Of a DNA stretch of 64,000 bases, positions 1-13,261 are shown in pieces. Each line of letters begins with the position of its first letter. The stretch's first letter is position 1. Origin of the DNA: Karalla daura (lineage: Eukaryota; Chordata; Actinopteri; Chaetodontiformes; Leiognathidae). The translations under genes were made by a program, and so were the position numbers. The stretch lies in contig CM055191.1 in NCBI GenBank assembly GCA_029224185.1, positions 5,178,036 to 5,242,035 on the forward strand, given 5' to 3'. The notes under the pieces are model-generated. The model had not been told where the DNA came from and did no database searches. It was given only the letters and a program-made list of their open reading frames with translations.

Positions 1-371
1 CTTATTCCTCCCCCCTTTTCTCTGCGCGCTCTCCTCTCCTCCGGATCTCTCCCCCTGTCCTCGCCTTGCCCCCCGCGTGCGTAAAGTACAACCTAGGCTT
101 CCATTATCGGACAGTAAGGGTCTTACGGCGGAATCCCTCCTTTTTTCCTCTCCAACTTTTTGTTGCACCTAGGACAACTTTTCTCCTCCCAGTATTATCT
201 CCTCCTTTTTTCTGTCGGTCAGAGCGTCACTCCTCACCCATGTAGTTTTATGCAGGATGCAGGATGCGCGCGGCGCTACGTTAAACTAACACCAGCCTCT
301 ATTTGCGCACATCGACAGGATTCTCGTCCAACACACACGGAGCTGGAGTCAATGAGGACGCATCGGTGAAG
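1..371 (+). other. Possible untranslated first exon ending in a strong splice donor
   Basis: Pyrimidine-rich and CpG-containing sequence ends at GTGAAG|GTAAGC (donor GT at 372-373), close to the consensus donor. The frames through it are short and stop soon, so any exon here would be non-coding. It could belong to the erfl3-like gene 46 kb away, to another gene, or to none. Confidence 0.25.
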
Positions 372-2039
372 GTAAGCAAGCCCACTTCTCTACTCTGTTA
401 CCGGATGATTGATAAATACGATTCTCGTGTGGGATATACCGTAGAGACGCTGGCTTGGTGTGTGCGTCTGGAGAGCTGTCCATCAAAGTCTCTCAACGGG
501 TCTACATCAAAAGATGCTTTCTCTTCATTTTATCCGATTTTATTTTAATAAAATAAAATCAGATTTTAGGCAGGTGAGGGAGAGGGGCTGATCGTTCAAG
601 GTGTGAGATAGGAAGTATAGAACCGGCGGGGAAGTGCACCATGAAGTTGAGGATGTTCACTTTCCAAAAAAAAGTTGTTCAAGTACGTGCACATGCGCGT
701 GCGCAGTGGTATGTTATTCAAGCCGAGATTCCCGGGATTTATGGTAAATGTTGTGTGTGTGTGCATGTGTGCAAGAAGCCATAACAAATCAAATGAATTG
801 CTTTATTGGCATGCACAGCTGTAGAATAGGAGTTCTAGTGCAAGTCCATGTGTTGAAAAGAAAGAGACAACCACACAACATACTACATGCAGCTCAACAG
901 GAATCAATAAATACCACCAAATATGAGAGGCAGTTAAACAGTCTAGACAATTAAAACAGTAAAAGCTGTGCACAACCCCCCCACATGTTCAATTGATTGA
1001 TTTGTATAATAGTGAAGAGTTATGATACTGTACCGCTGTATATATATTTTTAATCCTCCACAACATGTGAACTGCTCTGCTCAGGGGGTGTCCCTCATTA
1101 CATATTGCTCTGCATCTCAGTAAAACATAAACATTACTTCAGGATTCAGGACGTAGTTTTATATGTGGACTGTCTGCTAAATCTGTATGTGTGTAGAACT
1201 CTGTCCTAAACACTCAGAGATGCAGGGATGTGATCTGTTGTATATATAGTAGTTTGTAGAAGAAGTCGAGCCTGTGAACAAACACAGTATTAGATGGAGA
1301 TTGTGGATTTTTTTTATTGCTAAACTACATGCTCCAGAGGTCAAGGTCACAGTTAAAGACCATGTGGACCACCACCAACTCATGTCGTCCCCTCATGGTG
1401 CCTTAAGAGGTGGGCGCAGGGGAATACTGGAATGGCACCCACTGTGAATATTCCCGAAAGCGTGAGATGGACCCTCGTACTCCTTCTTTCTCGTGGTTTC
1501 TCTCCTGGCAGTATAAAGCGTGTGGATACGGTCTGAGTGACCCTTTTATTGATCTCAAGTTCGTGTCACACGTAGGTCAAACACAACTTGTAAAACCGCA
1601 GTGGCTCCAGCTGTTTTTGTCATTTATGGATCAAAATCCAATGCGCGGCATGAAATTATATGAAACTGTAAATGTGAAGGGAGAGGTGGAGTGTACGTGT
1701 TTTTCAGTCAGTGCGGTGGCACAGAAGTGATTGAAAAACAGTGACAACCCGATCACATGTATTAAGGTGGACTGATTTAGTGATTTGCACAGATGGATCA
1801 AAATGAGGACATTGTTTTTGTCTTTTACATTTATACAGCTGTACGTATTTGTCTGCATCTGTGTTAGTTACAAATACACACCTAGAGCCACGTTTTTCCC
1901 CCACTGCTCATTTGTTTTATTCACCTGTTTTGTTGGTTCATGTGAAACCTCTCTTAATTAATTTAATACCACAGTGATTTAGCATTAAAGCAGATGAATT
2001 ATGATGATGAATGAACTGTAAGCAGACAGTTAAAACATT

Positions 2040-2345
2040 TCCCATCCATCCATCTATCTATTCACCAACTTTATACCCAAGTGGAAATGTGGGGATCTGC
2101 TTGAGCTTATCTCAGTACACATAGGCCACAGGCAGAGAATACAACCTGGACAGGTCACCAATCCATCACAGGTCACACACACCATTCACTTTCACTCTCA
2201 CACCTAGAGACAATTTAGAGTCTCCAGTCAACGTAAATGTGCATGTTTTTGGACTTCAGAGTACCCAGAGAAAACCTGCAGAGACACAAAGGGGAGAACA
2301 TGCAAACTCCATAAGGAACGGCCTGGATTCAAACTCAGGTCGTTC
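2040..2345. mobile_element. Decayed teleost dispersed repeat (probable non-LTR retroelement tail)
   Basis: The segment carries the order of phrases seen in many teleost repeats: CCATCCATCCAT, CCTGGACAGGTCACCA, a CACCTAGAGACAATTTAGAGTC block, GAGAACATGCAAACTCCA, and CTTGCTGTGA. Recognition is from memory of these sequences, not from a database match. Related copies lie at about 15000, 25650, 37180, 39030 and 39305. Confidence 0.65.
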
Positions 2346-5300
2346 TTGCTGTGAAACACCAGTTTCACTCCAAAATGTAGAGTGAGGACATTCTTTATAG
2401 CTTTATCTCTGAAATATTTGCTTTTTTTGCAGAAAGTCAAAGAAATGCTGAGTTCCATTGAACTGGAGTAGCTTATACTGGCACACACCATATCTTGCTC
2501 CTTAGAGCGATTGAAAAATACCTGTGTGGCCTTATTTAAGATTTACATACATTATCTCACCCATTTTTATCCAATGGTGTTCTATCTAATGAGTCTTTAA
2601 TCAGCCTAAACATGCATGTTTTGGAATATGTTCTTCTTGTCAACTGGAATCCTGGGTAAAAAAAGAGCTTGGCTCCCTTGTAATCTTTAAACCTCTAGCT
2701 CTCTACAGTATACGGGATGCCTGAGGCGTCTTTAGCATCCAGTAAGTCCACACAGGACCCTGCAGGAAGACTATTTAGTTCCCACTGCGGTCTTGATCAT
2801 TTGTACATGACTAATGCCAATAGCCCAGCGGTCCCCACTTCCTCCCCAAAGAAGTTTTCCTATTGACACTGATAATGTGTTAATCAATAAGGCAGTTTGT
2901 GCTTATTCTAAGCCACATTATACCTGCACCCTGTGTATGAATCAAGGCTCTGCGAGGGCCCACTGCGAGGGAGCGTCCCTCCATTGATTAGGTATTAGAT
3001 TCAGCACCTCCAACGCCCAGCCACTTGTTTGCAAACGGAGCTCTATTTCGGCGGTATTCAAACGATCGCTAAGCACAGGAGCCAATATTTATAGAGGCTT
3101 TAACAGGTTCATTATAGTCAGTGGGGATGGTACCACCGAGGGATGAAGCCGCTCATAAATGCCTCCGCTGAGTACGTCCCCGTCCGCGGAGCATCTGACA
3201 GTACAGTCAATGGCTCCAATCATTCCTCATCTGCTTTACGGCCACAGCGACGTTTATGGCTGTTATGGGGTTAAAATGGAAGCATTAATGGATGTGAAGG
3301 GCAGGGCCTCTATTCAGCAGGGTGCTGCATTTAATCATGGGTCACTCTGTGTAAAGTCCATAATCCACTTGCTGACAGTTAGTGCCACCCCAGGGTTTTG
3401 CTTGTCTGCACACACTGTTGCGTCCCGGCTAAAATGTTTAGGATGCACTTGTTTTATTTCTCGATACAGCTACATTTCCTGTCTAGACCCTGGATGTAAA
3501 TAATTATGCTGAATGTTTTTCTGAATATCTGCCAGTCTTGCTAGGTTATGTCAAATGTTAGCTTCTCCTCTTGTGTCACTGCCTTGCACTACACACGTTT
3601 CCTGGTGGAAATTTAAAATGCTGAGCCTTCGTCCACTCATTTCTCTCTCCTTCCTTTTCCAAATCATCCCTCTCCTCTTTCACTCCCCACAGTGCCTCCT
3701 TCAGCTCTGCTGAGCCTCTGTTACAATTGTGTCCCTCGCTAAAACTACCCATTTGTGTTCCCCCGTTTTCTTTCTGCTACATCCTCATCTTCCGCTACAC
3801 GCCCAAAGCAGCTTTCCTTTTAGACGGCGTGCCCCCTGTTTTGGAGTCGCTGACCCCCCTCGGCTCTCTCCTCTCCCTACCGTCTCCCACTTAACCCCAT
3901 ATTTCACAGCTGAACTACGGCTAATTTCCCCCCAGTCCTCCGAACAGTGCTCTCTCTACTGCTGGAGCACGCTTAATTACCCACAATTAAAGCCAAACGC
4001 TAACGAGAAAATTGCTCTGTTATGAAATTACTTCAAAAGGACTGGAGTAAGTAGAATAGATTGGAGGAAAAGTTGGGTACAGCCTCGGGTAGGCAGGGAA
4101 GAGCGTCTGTGCCGCGTTTCCCCTCGAGTTGTCTCGGTGGACGGCAGTAAGCAAAGACTCCATCGGCAACACCCGGAGCTGTAGATTACAATATTCAACA
4201 GCTAAACTCCACTGTTGGTACTGGGAAAGCACATGCACTTTAGTCATGGAAAAGAGGGTGTTTGGAAGCTTCATTGTGGAGGGGGAAGCGACTTTGATTG
4301 CTTCTTTGGTCTCCATAACCACATCAGAGTGTAATGTGTAGTGTTTGTCATTGCATGTGTCCTACATAAAGAAATATGTTACATTAGCTGCTGTGACTAA
4401 CTGATGTGACTAATGGATTGCGTTCACTCTGTATGATTTGAAGTTATGGCTGATAGCTGATACGATCTAGAGCCGATGCATACATGGTGTAAGCAGTGAA
4501 CATGACATGGTCTTAAACATGTCGCGCCTATACTGTTAATGCATTTGTGAATTTATCTATATTCATCCTCTGATGAGGTTGAATGGGTGTACCAAAGATC
4601 AGAGGGGTGCGCTCAAAAATCTCCACAATGTATCACTGTGGTGCAGCATAGCCAAAGACCAGCAAAGATGACTTGGCTTCCAGTGCATAATCACTGTGAA
4701 CAGCTCTGATTAGAACCATTTCTTTCTTAATAACTGGCATTATTAGAATGATGAAGTTTGTACTTATTTTCAGAAAAAAAATACAGCAATATTGGATTTT
4801 ATAATTCGCATTTGTCATTGTGGAGAAACTGCATAATTTCTGTCGGGAAAAGCCCAGCAGGAACCCAGGAACCACAGATGTAGTTATATGAAACTGTGCC
4901 CAAAAGTCTGCAGAGGAAGGTTGTGTTTTTTATCTGGTGTGAACCAACATTTCCAGTGGTTTTAGGGCTGCAGAGTCTGGGTGGCTGCTTGGTGGCACCA
5001 GAGCAAAAACTACAATTAATCCGGTTACACTTCCATTGCTGTAACCTAACAGCATCATATCATAAAACCTCTCTGATCTGAGACACCCAGATGTTAGTGC
5101 AACCACACACCTGACCACAACCAACCCCCCCCACACACCTCCACCCACCCCCAATTCATTCCCTGTCACCCTCTACGTCCCTACCACCCCCTCAACCTCC
5201 CCAACCCAATCCAATCTACAGCCGGCAAGATGAAACAAATAAACACTAATTCGGATTATTTACGTCCAGTTTACACCACATGACGCGCGGTATGAGAGGC

Positions 5301-5879
5301 AGAAATAAGAGCTGTATGGTGGGTGGATAATTGCAACAGTGGTAGTAATAAGTGCAGCGGCTACAGTGATAACAATTAGATTTGATTTCATTTGAGAATG
5401 CCTCCACAGCTGCTCCCCACTCACCCCCTTAACCCCCTTCTTCCCCTTTCCCCCCCACCCTCCCTTCCTCTCCCTCCCCCCTCTCCTCTCCCCCTAGATT
5501 AAAGTGGGTGTGTTAATTCCGTGGTGTAGCGATCGAACAGCTCTGGCAACAATGGGAAATGGGCTATTGATCAGAACAGCTCAGATTAAGACTAGGCAGT
5601 GGAGCTCTTTCTTGCTCTCTTTCCCCTCCTTTTCTCTCCATTTCCCACCTTCTTCTGCCTGTCTTCCTGTCTGTCCTGCTTGTGTCATCTCCCCACCTCC
5701 TCCCCTGTGCTCCTCTCCCCCTCTATCTCGTCTTTCCAAGGCGGCAGAAGAAGAAAGAGTGTTTGCATGTATAAGAGAGTGAGAGAGTCTATGAGGATTT
5801 CCTTGTCCTTCCTCCTTGTCCCTCCTCTCTGGCTCTTTGTGCTTCCCTCTCCCAATTTCTCTGCCCACGACGTCTGTTC

Positions 5880-6250
5880 CCTTAAAACATTTTTAGCAGA
5901 CCTAGCAGAGGCACAGAAAACCGCCAACAAGTGCACCGTAGCCTCAAGCGGAAATATAATGCGCACAATGTGAGCCCTTTAACAATTCTCGCTGCTGCAA
6001 TTTGACATCCATTCACATGAGATTTGATATCAATCAGTCACACGGAGGCCTTGTGTGGTGCCACAATTAAAATCCGCCCCATCACAACGGCTCACATACT
6101 AATATTAGCTGTCATGATTGGGCCGCGGGACAGAAACACATTGGATTTGCATCGAATAGACATAAAACACACCAAATGTGAGGAGACAGCAAATCCATAC
6201 AGTGAAAAGTGAGCTAAGAATCCCCTGCTCTACTTATATTAATTAACTCA
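5880..6250. promoter_or_regulatory. Candidate conserved regulatory element
   Basis: About 370 bp of non-repetitive, mid-GC sequence between simple repeats. It contains a POU octamer ATTTGCAT (6145-6152), several TAAT/ATTA cores, TGATTGG, and TTAATTAA near 6239. Composition and motif density resemble vertebrate developmental enhancers. The function is inferred. Confidence 0.2.
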
Positions 6251-6486
6251 GTCAATGTGGATGTGATAGGTCAGTTATTCATCCTCTTCCAGCGCCTCCC
6301 CACTCTGTCACACATACCTCCCAGGTGTCAGAGGCTCAGACGCTACAGCTGCTGAGCAGGGGATCAGCGAGGAGGGGGGAACAGAAGAAAAACACACACA
6401 CACACGCACACAAACCCCCCACAGTGGTAGAGGTTGGAATGAACTGGTCTGAAACCAGTGGTTAGGGGTTACTGGCATGTTTCAGA

Positions 6487-6527
6487 GTGTGTGTGTGCGT
6501 GTGTATGTGTGTGTGTGTGTGTGTGTT
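6487..6527 (+). repeat. (GT)n microsatellite
   Basis: An imperfect GT run with GC and TAT interruptions. A matching AC run lies at 6640-6675, so the two could form an inverted pair about 120 bp apart. Confidence 0.85.
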
Positions 6528-8989
6528 TGCGTTGCCCTTTTTCAGATTTTAGAGGTGACACACACAGACAGAACAGACACTGCATATATGTACAAGTACT
6601 GACATGCCCTCGGAGCACACACACTCACTTGCACTTGCACACACACACACACACACACGCACACACATGCACACACTAGTGGTCGCGTCAATATTGCCAT
6701 GACCCCCAGGGGATTCGCAGTATTGGCAAAGCTTTCATCTGCTGAGTGTGTGAGTGTCTGATACTCCCTGCTCTTGACTCTCTCTTTCTCTGTCTCTCTC
6801 ACACACACACACACTCACACATATATGTATATATGTACACACAGTCACAAGGTTGACATAGAGTATGACATACAGACACATACTCTGTTTGCTCGCTTTG
6901 TGCAAATCTGAGGCCAAAAATCAGGACAGGGATTGGAGAGGTGTCAGCTGGAGGTTTTTAACAAGCGGTGGAAGAAAAGGATCATCAGTAGACACTAGAG
7001 GGCGATAAAGAGGCGCCTGCCCGGGGTGAGTGTGTGTGGTGATGGAGTACAGCGTCTGGCCGAGGCTCTGGCTGAGACCATGGCCACGTTGGACCAACTC
7101 ACAGTCAACAGTTTTGACGTCTGCTCTTTTTGTGAACCAGGATTTTATTTTGTGATATGGCCGCGATTTATCCAAAATTGGACTGATGGATGACGTTTGC
7201 CTTTTCACTGATTTCCAATCACATTTAGAAACAATTGTTGTGATTATTGTGATCTATTTTGATCATCAGTTGAGTATGTGGTTCATGAAATGATGCAATG
7301 CGGTGAAAACTGCCAAAGTGCTGCCTTAAGGTGTCTTTCTTTGTCTTTCTTTGTCACCCAAACCCGAGGATATGTTGTTCATAAACAGATAGATAACAAC
7401 ACATTCTTACGTTTGACCTATTTTAACTTGTATTTCTTTTTTTGCCTTGTTTGTCCAACCTTGGGTACCAGAGTTTTTTCATTTCTAGTCTTTAAATTCA
7501 ACCAATGGCAATGTACTCACTGTTTCTTAACTCTGCCTAAACCTCAACCTCTTCCAACTACTCAATGAGATGACTATTTATCTTTGGTCTATATTGCCAA
7601 AATCCCAAAATGGGCAGCCTCCTTTTTGCTCTCAACTTCTGGCCACAGCTGTTAAACCCTTTTACCTTCCTCTGCTGTTGGAGGTAACATGTTCGCAGCA
7701 GACTTTGACCTTCCACTGTCACTTGGTATGAATCATAAAACTGCATCCTGCCCTCCCAGTTCTCCTTCCCCGTCCTTCGATCTCCTCCTCTGATTCCCTT
7801 GTCATAGGCTCCGGCTGTCTGCTCTCAAGTGAGTTCCATAGGTTTACCTAATTGATTATTAAGTTCCTGATTGGGGATCAATTAAATAATTAAAGTTTGT
7901 TAAGGGCAGAGTCGATTAACTGGCACCAGGAGCCACAACACACACTCTGCTTTTGTGTGTGTGTGAGGGAGACAGATTTCAGTTCTGCAGACGGTAGAGA
8001 GGAGTGATGCCTCTGAGCTGAAGATGAGAGAGAGACAAGGACCCTATTGTTTTGATTATTGATATTATTTATTTATCCTAAATATAAAATACATTTTTTA
8101 GATTGTAAACATGCACAAAGCATGCACATTATTCCTCACTTAAAAGTCATGGTGAACATTTCTGTCTGGTGAATGGGTATGGCAATTTCTAGTGGACACG
8201 CCCCCAACAACATTAGCCCAACGACATGGGACAACTCACATACATAGACAATTCTCAGTGCATTTGTAGACATAGTTGGCAGGGACAAATGAAGTCTTTT
8301 GGGGATATGACTCAAAACAAACGCTGGACATTGGCCATTTTGGATCGAAATAGCCATTTTAGGGCTTTTATGTCAATGCAACAAATTCATGCCCAACTTG
8401 GATCCAGTTGTCTTTCCATTTAAACAGCACATCCCAAAAGTTGTACGTTTTTTGCTGTTGATAGACTGTGAATTCCTGCTTCTGGAGCTGGAGTGGGTGA
8501 GAGGTGAGAGGGTATTGAATGGGCTGCAACAGACTGGATGAAAAGGCAGGAAATAAGTTGGAATTTCTTAAACCTGGCAGGTTTTGGAGTCAACATGCAA
8601 AGGTTTTCAGTTCTGAGCTACAAAACAAAGTGGTACGAAAACAGTTTTGTTATTATTTGCACAAACGTGCATGGACTAGTGGAGCATATTTATTGTTCAT
8701 TTATTGAGACTATTTGGTTTTATTTACCTTTGACGTTAATCTTATTCATATACCTGACAACCTTATTGACAGTTCTTTATCTTTTCCTGATGTGTTGCTC
8801 GTCAGGCCCTGAGGTTTTAATAGTTTTTGTGTTCATTCTGAATATATATTGTCTTGGTGTCATGTTACGATTGTCTTGTAACTGGATGACAACATCGCGA
8901 GGTCTTATCTTACTCCCAGACAACTCTACCTTTAAGTCCAAATAAAGTCACCTGAACCTGGACCAGAAGAACCCAGATGGGACAGAGGG

Positions 8990-9267
8990 GATGGAGATGC
9001 ACCACATAGAGACAACACACTCTCTGTTACACTCTGGCACGCACACACACTCACAGAGGCACCACACAAACCTCATATATGAGACACAAGAGCGGAAACG
9101 GGTCGAATCCTACTTCAAATTCTCTTTCCTCTCGGCTTGTCGACCGGGGAAAACAAACCGACCCGAGGCACAGCGAATGGGGATTTACTAATTAACTACT
9201 TACACACACACACACACACACACACAGACACACACACACACACAGGGGGAGCGAGAGAGCGACTGGT

Positions 9268-9298
<31 letters not shown>

Positions 9299-9502
9299 TG
9301 CACACCTCTCTCCATCTCCCTCCTCCTCCTCCTCCTCCTCCTCCTCCTCCCCTCCGTCCTCCCTCCCTCCCTGAGCTCTCCTCCCCGGGTTCAGGTTGTA
9401 GTGTGGTGCTGCCTCTCCTCTCCGTCTCCGGCTCGCTGCGCCCTCACACTGGATGGACTGGTGGAAGCTTTGACACCACTTCCTGAAAACAGAGCCTGAC
9501 AG
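8990..9502 (+). other. Candidate untranslated exon with donor at 9503
   Basis: Sequence carrying AC, GA and TCC repeats and then a GC-rich stretch ends at CTGACAG|GTACGC, a good donor. An ATG at 9298 opens only a 62-codon proline-rich frame. The structure resembles a 5' UTR exon of a CpG-promoter gene, possibly the erfl3-like gene. The start is not defined by the sequence. Confidence 0.3.
9202..9244 (+). repeat. (AC)n microsatellite
   Basis: An AC run with one GA interruption, followed by GA repeats (9268-9298) and a (TCC)n run (9320-9350). Confidence 0.9.
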
Positions 9503-12500
9503 GTACGCGCTTCCTCTTCGGACCTTTTATTTCACATCGCGTATATATATTTGTCGTCCTGTCTTATTTTTGAAGTGTATTTTAGTGGTGGGGGCTTTTA
9601 TAGCCAGGGAGAGATTTGGAGATGACGCGCGGTAAATATCCCGAGCGGGATTCGAACCATGTTCGCAGCAGGACTGAGCGCGTACTTGTGCTGAACTGAA
9701 CCGTCTTAATTTCTCTTTTTTTCTCTTATTGTTTATTTTTATTGTTTATTGTTTTTTCTCCGGCACGGACACAAACTTGCTGTGCCACTTGTGAGTGTGT
9801 TTGGAGATATCATTGTGTGTTTTAGAGTTATTTCTTCGGGTTTGGGGACCGAAAAAGTTACGCCGTGCGTGATATACACACTCTTTTCCTGCGTCCATTT
9901 TGTGAAGGATTTGGATCTTCTTTTTTTTTTGCAAACTTTTTTTTGGATGAGTGCGTGCAGACGCACAGACACGCACGTGCGCGCGTGCAGCGACAAATAT
10001 GCTGGTTTTCTGGTATTGTGCACGTGCGCACAGGTGAGAGTCTGGGCTGCACGCGCAGTTAGCCTCCGAGTGTCTCTATTTGTTACAGCGGCCCGCGCTC
10101 ACCTGCACGCACCCGTATCAATCAGTCAATTAAACAGCCGCTCACACGCGGAGAGCCACGCAGGGCTGCCTCTCCCCCTCCCTCCCCTCCGTTTCCCTTT
10201 AATGTGTGTGCGTGTGTGTATGTGTGCGTGTGTGTGTGCGTGCTTGCGTGTATTCATATGCATTTATATGTGTAAAGTGTGTGATGTTTATGTTTTTTTG
10301 AAATTGTGTGTGTACGTGTCACGCTGCTCTATGGAATAACTCGCACGTGCAAATATTTCTGGGGTCTCCTACCTGCCGTTAAATAATTTGATGATTGATT
10401 TGATCGATTGATCGAGTGCCAAATTAAATCGGTATTTGCTTTTTGGTCATTTTTCAAGCTCTCCAGCACCTCCCGTGAAGAGCAAAGAATTTTCCAGACA
10501 CGCTTTCCAATTCCTTATTTTTCCGGGTATTATTTTTAAGTTCGTATTCCTCGTTCTCCCCACACACGGGCTGCACACCTTCTGAAGAAAATAAGACTCA
10601 GTGACCGTCCGTCAATGTGCTCACCAAAGGGAAACGCCGAAGTTAACTCTGTCAGGAGTGTGTGTGTGCGTGTACGTGTGTGTGTGTTTGTGTGTTTCCA
10701 GTCCCGCATGGGAGTTTGTTTCAGAAGTGTGCGCGTCAATACGGCGCGGAGCCCAAACTTGTAAAAAAATATATATTTTGGAATAATCTATATGTGACTG
10801 CGCTGCTGTCTCCTCAGTGTTTTTTACTTTATTTTTTTAGGTGTTTACCCCCTCCTCACAACTTTGATGCATATTAATGCGCGCCGCGGGGTGGGGTGTG
10901 TGTGTGTGTGTGTGGAGGGGTGTGTGTGTGGGTGAGGGTGAGGGGGGGTTCTCTTCTCCTCCATCAATTATTAGTGTCCGTATATTTCCAGATAAACAGT
11001 GTTTGCGGATCAATACATGCATGTAACTATTGCAGATTAAGAGATCGATCAATGGATCCGCAGCCCTCCACCCCGGCCCCATGTTTGTGTTTTTCTCTGC
11101 TGTCAGTTATTCCTCACATCTGTGAGTTTACAGTTCACACAAATACAAACTTTTACCGTGCGCGCGTGCGCGTGTGTATGCGCGCACGCGCCCACATGCG
11201 TGGAAATCCGAGGATTTAATGGCGAGGAAGCGTCAGATTAATTACCTTAATTTGCAGATGATGGCAATTAATTTACCGCACAGTAATAATATTAACGATA
11301 ATAATAATAACAACAACAAAAGCAATAATAGCGATAATATTTATAATAATTATTATTATTATTATTATTATTTATTCAATAAGAGCATGTTTTTTCCAGC
11401 TAAACATCTTGTTTCTGCCTCCAGTTCGTCTTTTTTTTGCAGCTCCGGCCTGTTTCTCCCTGTCTCAGGCCAACGTGTTGCTTCATAATCGGATTATTCC
11501 CCCGATTGCGCCTCTTCTTCCCTCTCTCCATCCTCTCCTCCCTCCGTCTCTTCCCAGGCCCGTCTCATCCGTCTCGGAGCGCTGTCAATACTCTGCGGAA
11601 GTATTTCCGACATTAAATGGCATTTGGGGGAAATTTCCCCCCACGTCACTCACCCTCGCTTCCTCCCCCCTCCCTCCCCCGTTCATCTCCGGTATCCCTC
11701 ACCTCTGGCCGTTAACTAGCCATTAACTAACTCCCATTATATTTCATTTCTAATATTTAATTATCTATATAACGCCTCCTGCTATATTTTGCCCAACACA
11801 CGCGAATATTATTATCGCTATCACTGAGATGTCAACCGATAACACTACAACAGCTTTAATGATAATAATATTAATTACACTCAAAATATTAAAAATACAG
11901 AATGGAGGGGAAGTAAACAACATTTCGTTTATTTTAAATTCCTTCATTTTGTTTTTTTATGTATTACTATTATTAATATATCGAGCGAATATAAATAAAG
12001 CACCCGGGTTCAACTTCCCACTCAAGTTTTTCCTCATTATATTATTATCTTAATTTGCACAGATTTATAGATTTAATAATAAAAAATGCGACGCTTGAAT
12101 TTGCGACTGTTTTCTGCGTCTCTTCCACCAGAGTGAAATTAAATAGAATAATTTTGATAATTTTCTGGATGAACACATTTCGGTTTTTTTCTCTCCTCTG
12201 TTTTATTCTTTTAGAAGTTACTTTATTATACGAGCAAAATCTAACTGGTCGGCTCCTGATCTCTCGGTGGAGGAATTAATATTTTGGATGTAAAACCTCC
12301 CTTATCCATGTGTTCTTTAACTTTTCTATATTCTTTCCTCTCCCTCTGTTTGGGAATAGACTGCTGGCTTTCTTTTATTTATCCAGGCTCGCTCTCCTCC
12401 CTGTTCTCATATCCATCTCATTCGGAAAACGAAACTTCAGACAAGGTGTGTGTGTCTATGTGTGTGTGTGTGTTTGAGAGAAAGCGCGAGGGAGAGAGAG

Positions 12501-13031
12501 AGAGAGAGAGGGAGAGAGAGGGGCGGCTTTTTGATTTTTTAAAAATGCTCTCATCCTTAATGTGTTGTCATCTGGAAAGCAATTTCGTATGATCAAAGTG
12601 CGGCTAGTTAGTGCGGTCAATATTCCTCTCTCCAGCAAAGCTCCTCCGTATATCGATACCAAGGTTGGTGCTGCGTTCAGGGCCCTCTCCTCTGCGTCCG
12701 GTCTGCGCGCACACAGACCCGGAAAAACGAGTTTCACACGAATCCTCCAGAAAGCTTCCAAGCAGGGATAAATATCAGAAAAAGTAGATTTTTGTCGGAA
12801 AAAGGCAGGAACCTTAACCCGAGGAGAGGGATGAAGTGCGGAGAACCAGCGCGCCAAGGCGCTGAAAGTCACTTCAGGATTTTTTTTGGTTGGGTAATTT
12901 CTCGCAATTTCTGGCATCTCTTCCTCCTTCCTCTCTGTTACTGTGCGAGAGTAGAGAGTAAATCAGCTGATTGATCTGTGGTATGTGGGGTGGATGCAAA
13001 TGTGATTTATGATTTCTTTTTTTTATTTCAG
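9503..13031. other. CpG-containing non-coding stretch, possible first intron
   Basis: Rich in CG and GT/GC-alternating sequence (9960-10020, 10200-10250, 11160-11200), with an AAT/ATT-rich part at 11285-11375 and AT-rich sequence at 11730-12250. A GA run lies at 12495-12512. No coding exon can be supported. The alternating purine-pyrimidine stretches could adopt Z-DNA. Confidence 0.45.
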
Positions 13032-13235
13032 TGAGGCTTCAGTAAGGTGCGACAGCGGCACTTTCCCTTCCTCGCCTCCTCATCCCTCCTCTTCCTCCCT
13101 CCCTCCTTCCTTCCTTCCTCCCTTCGGGACGGAGCAGGCGCACCCCTCGGGACCAGACTCCAGTCCAGTCCGAGAGAAGGTGATCCGGCTTCGGCCTCAG
13201 GTGCATCTCTGAGGCGGGGCGACGCGGAGGTCCAG
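13032..13235 (+). other. Candidate untranslated exon
   Basis: It is preceded by a strong acceptor (TTCTTTTTTTTATTTCAG). GC-rich sequence with stops in all frames leads to several possible donors, CAG|GTGCAT after 13200 and CAG|GTGCGT after 13235. It fits a 5' UTR exon; assignment to the erfl3-like gene is inference. Confidence 0.3.
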
Positions 13236-13261
13236 GTGCGTCCAGCTCCATCTCCTCTTTC

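Larger units (their letters stand above)
372..8989. other. Non-coding stretch
   Basis: No supported gene. The main contents are a scrap at 785-900 that resembles a dispersed repeat (CTTTATTGGCATG), a dispersed repeat at 2040-2345, C- and T-rich sequence at 5400-5740, a TAAT/octamer-rich stretch at 5880-6250, and AC/GT runs at 6390-6830. The rest is unremarkable AT-rich sequence. Confidence 0.6.

Noticed and set aside
9640..9690. GATTCGAACC, resembling a tRNA B box on the minus strand
   Set aside because: The bases on either side do not form a T-arm stem, and no acceptor or anticodon stem can be drawn.
9749..10339. 196-codon + frame
   Set aside because: Half of it is a reading of GT/GC-alternating DNA. 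There is no homology I recognise.
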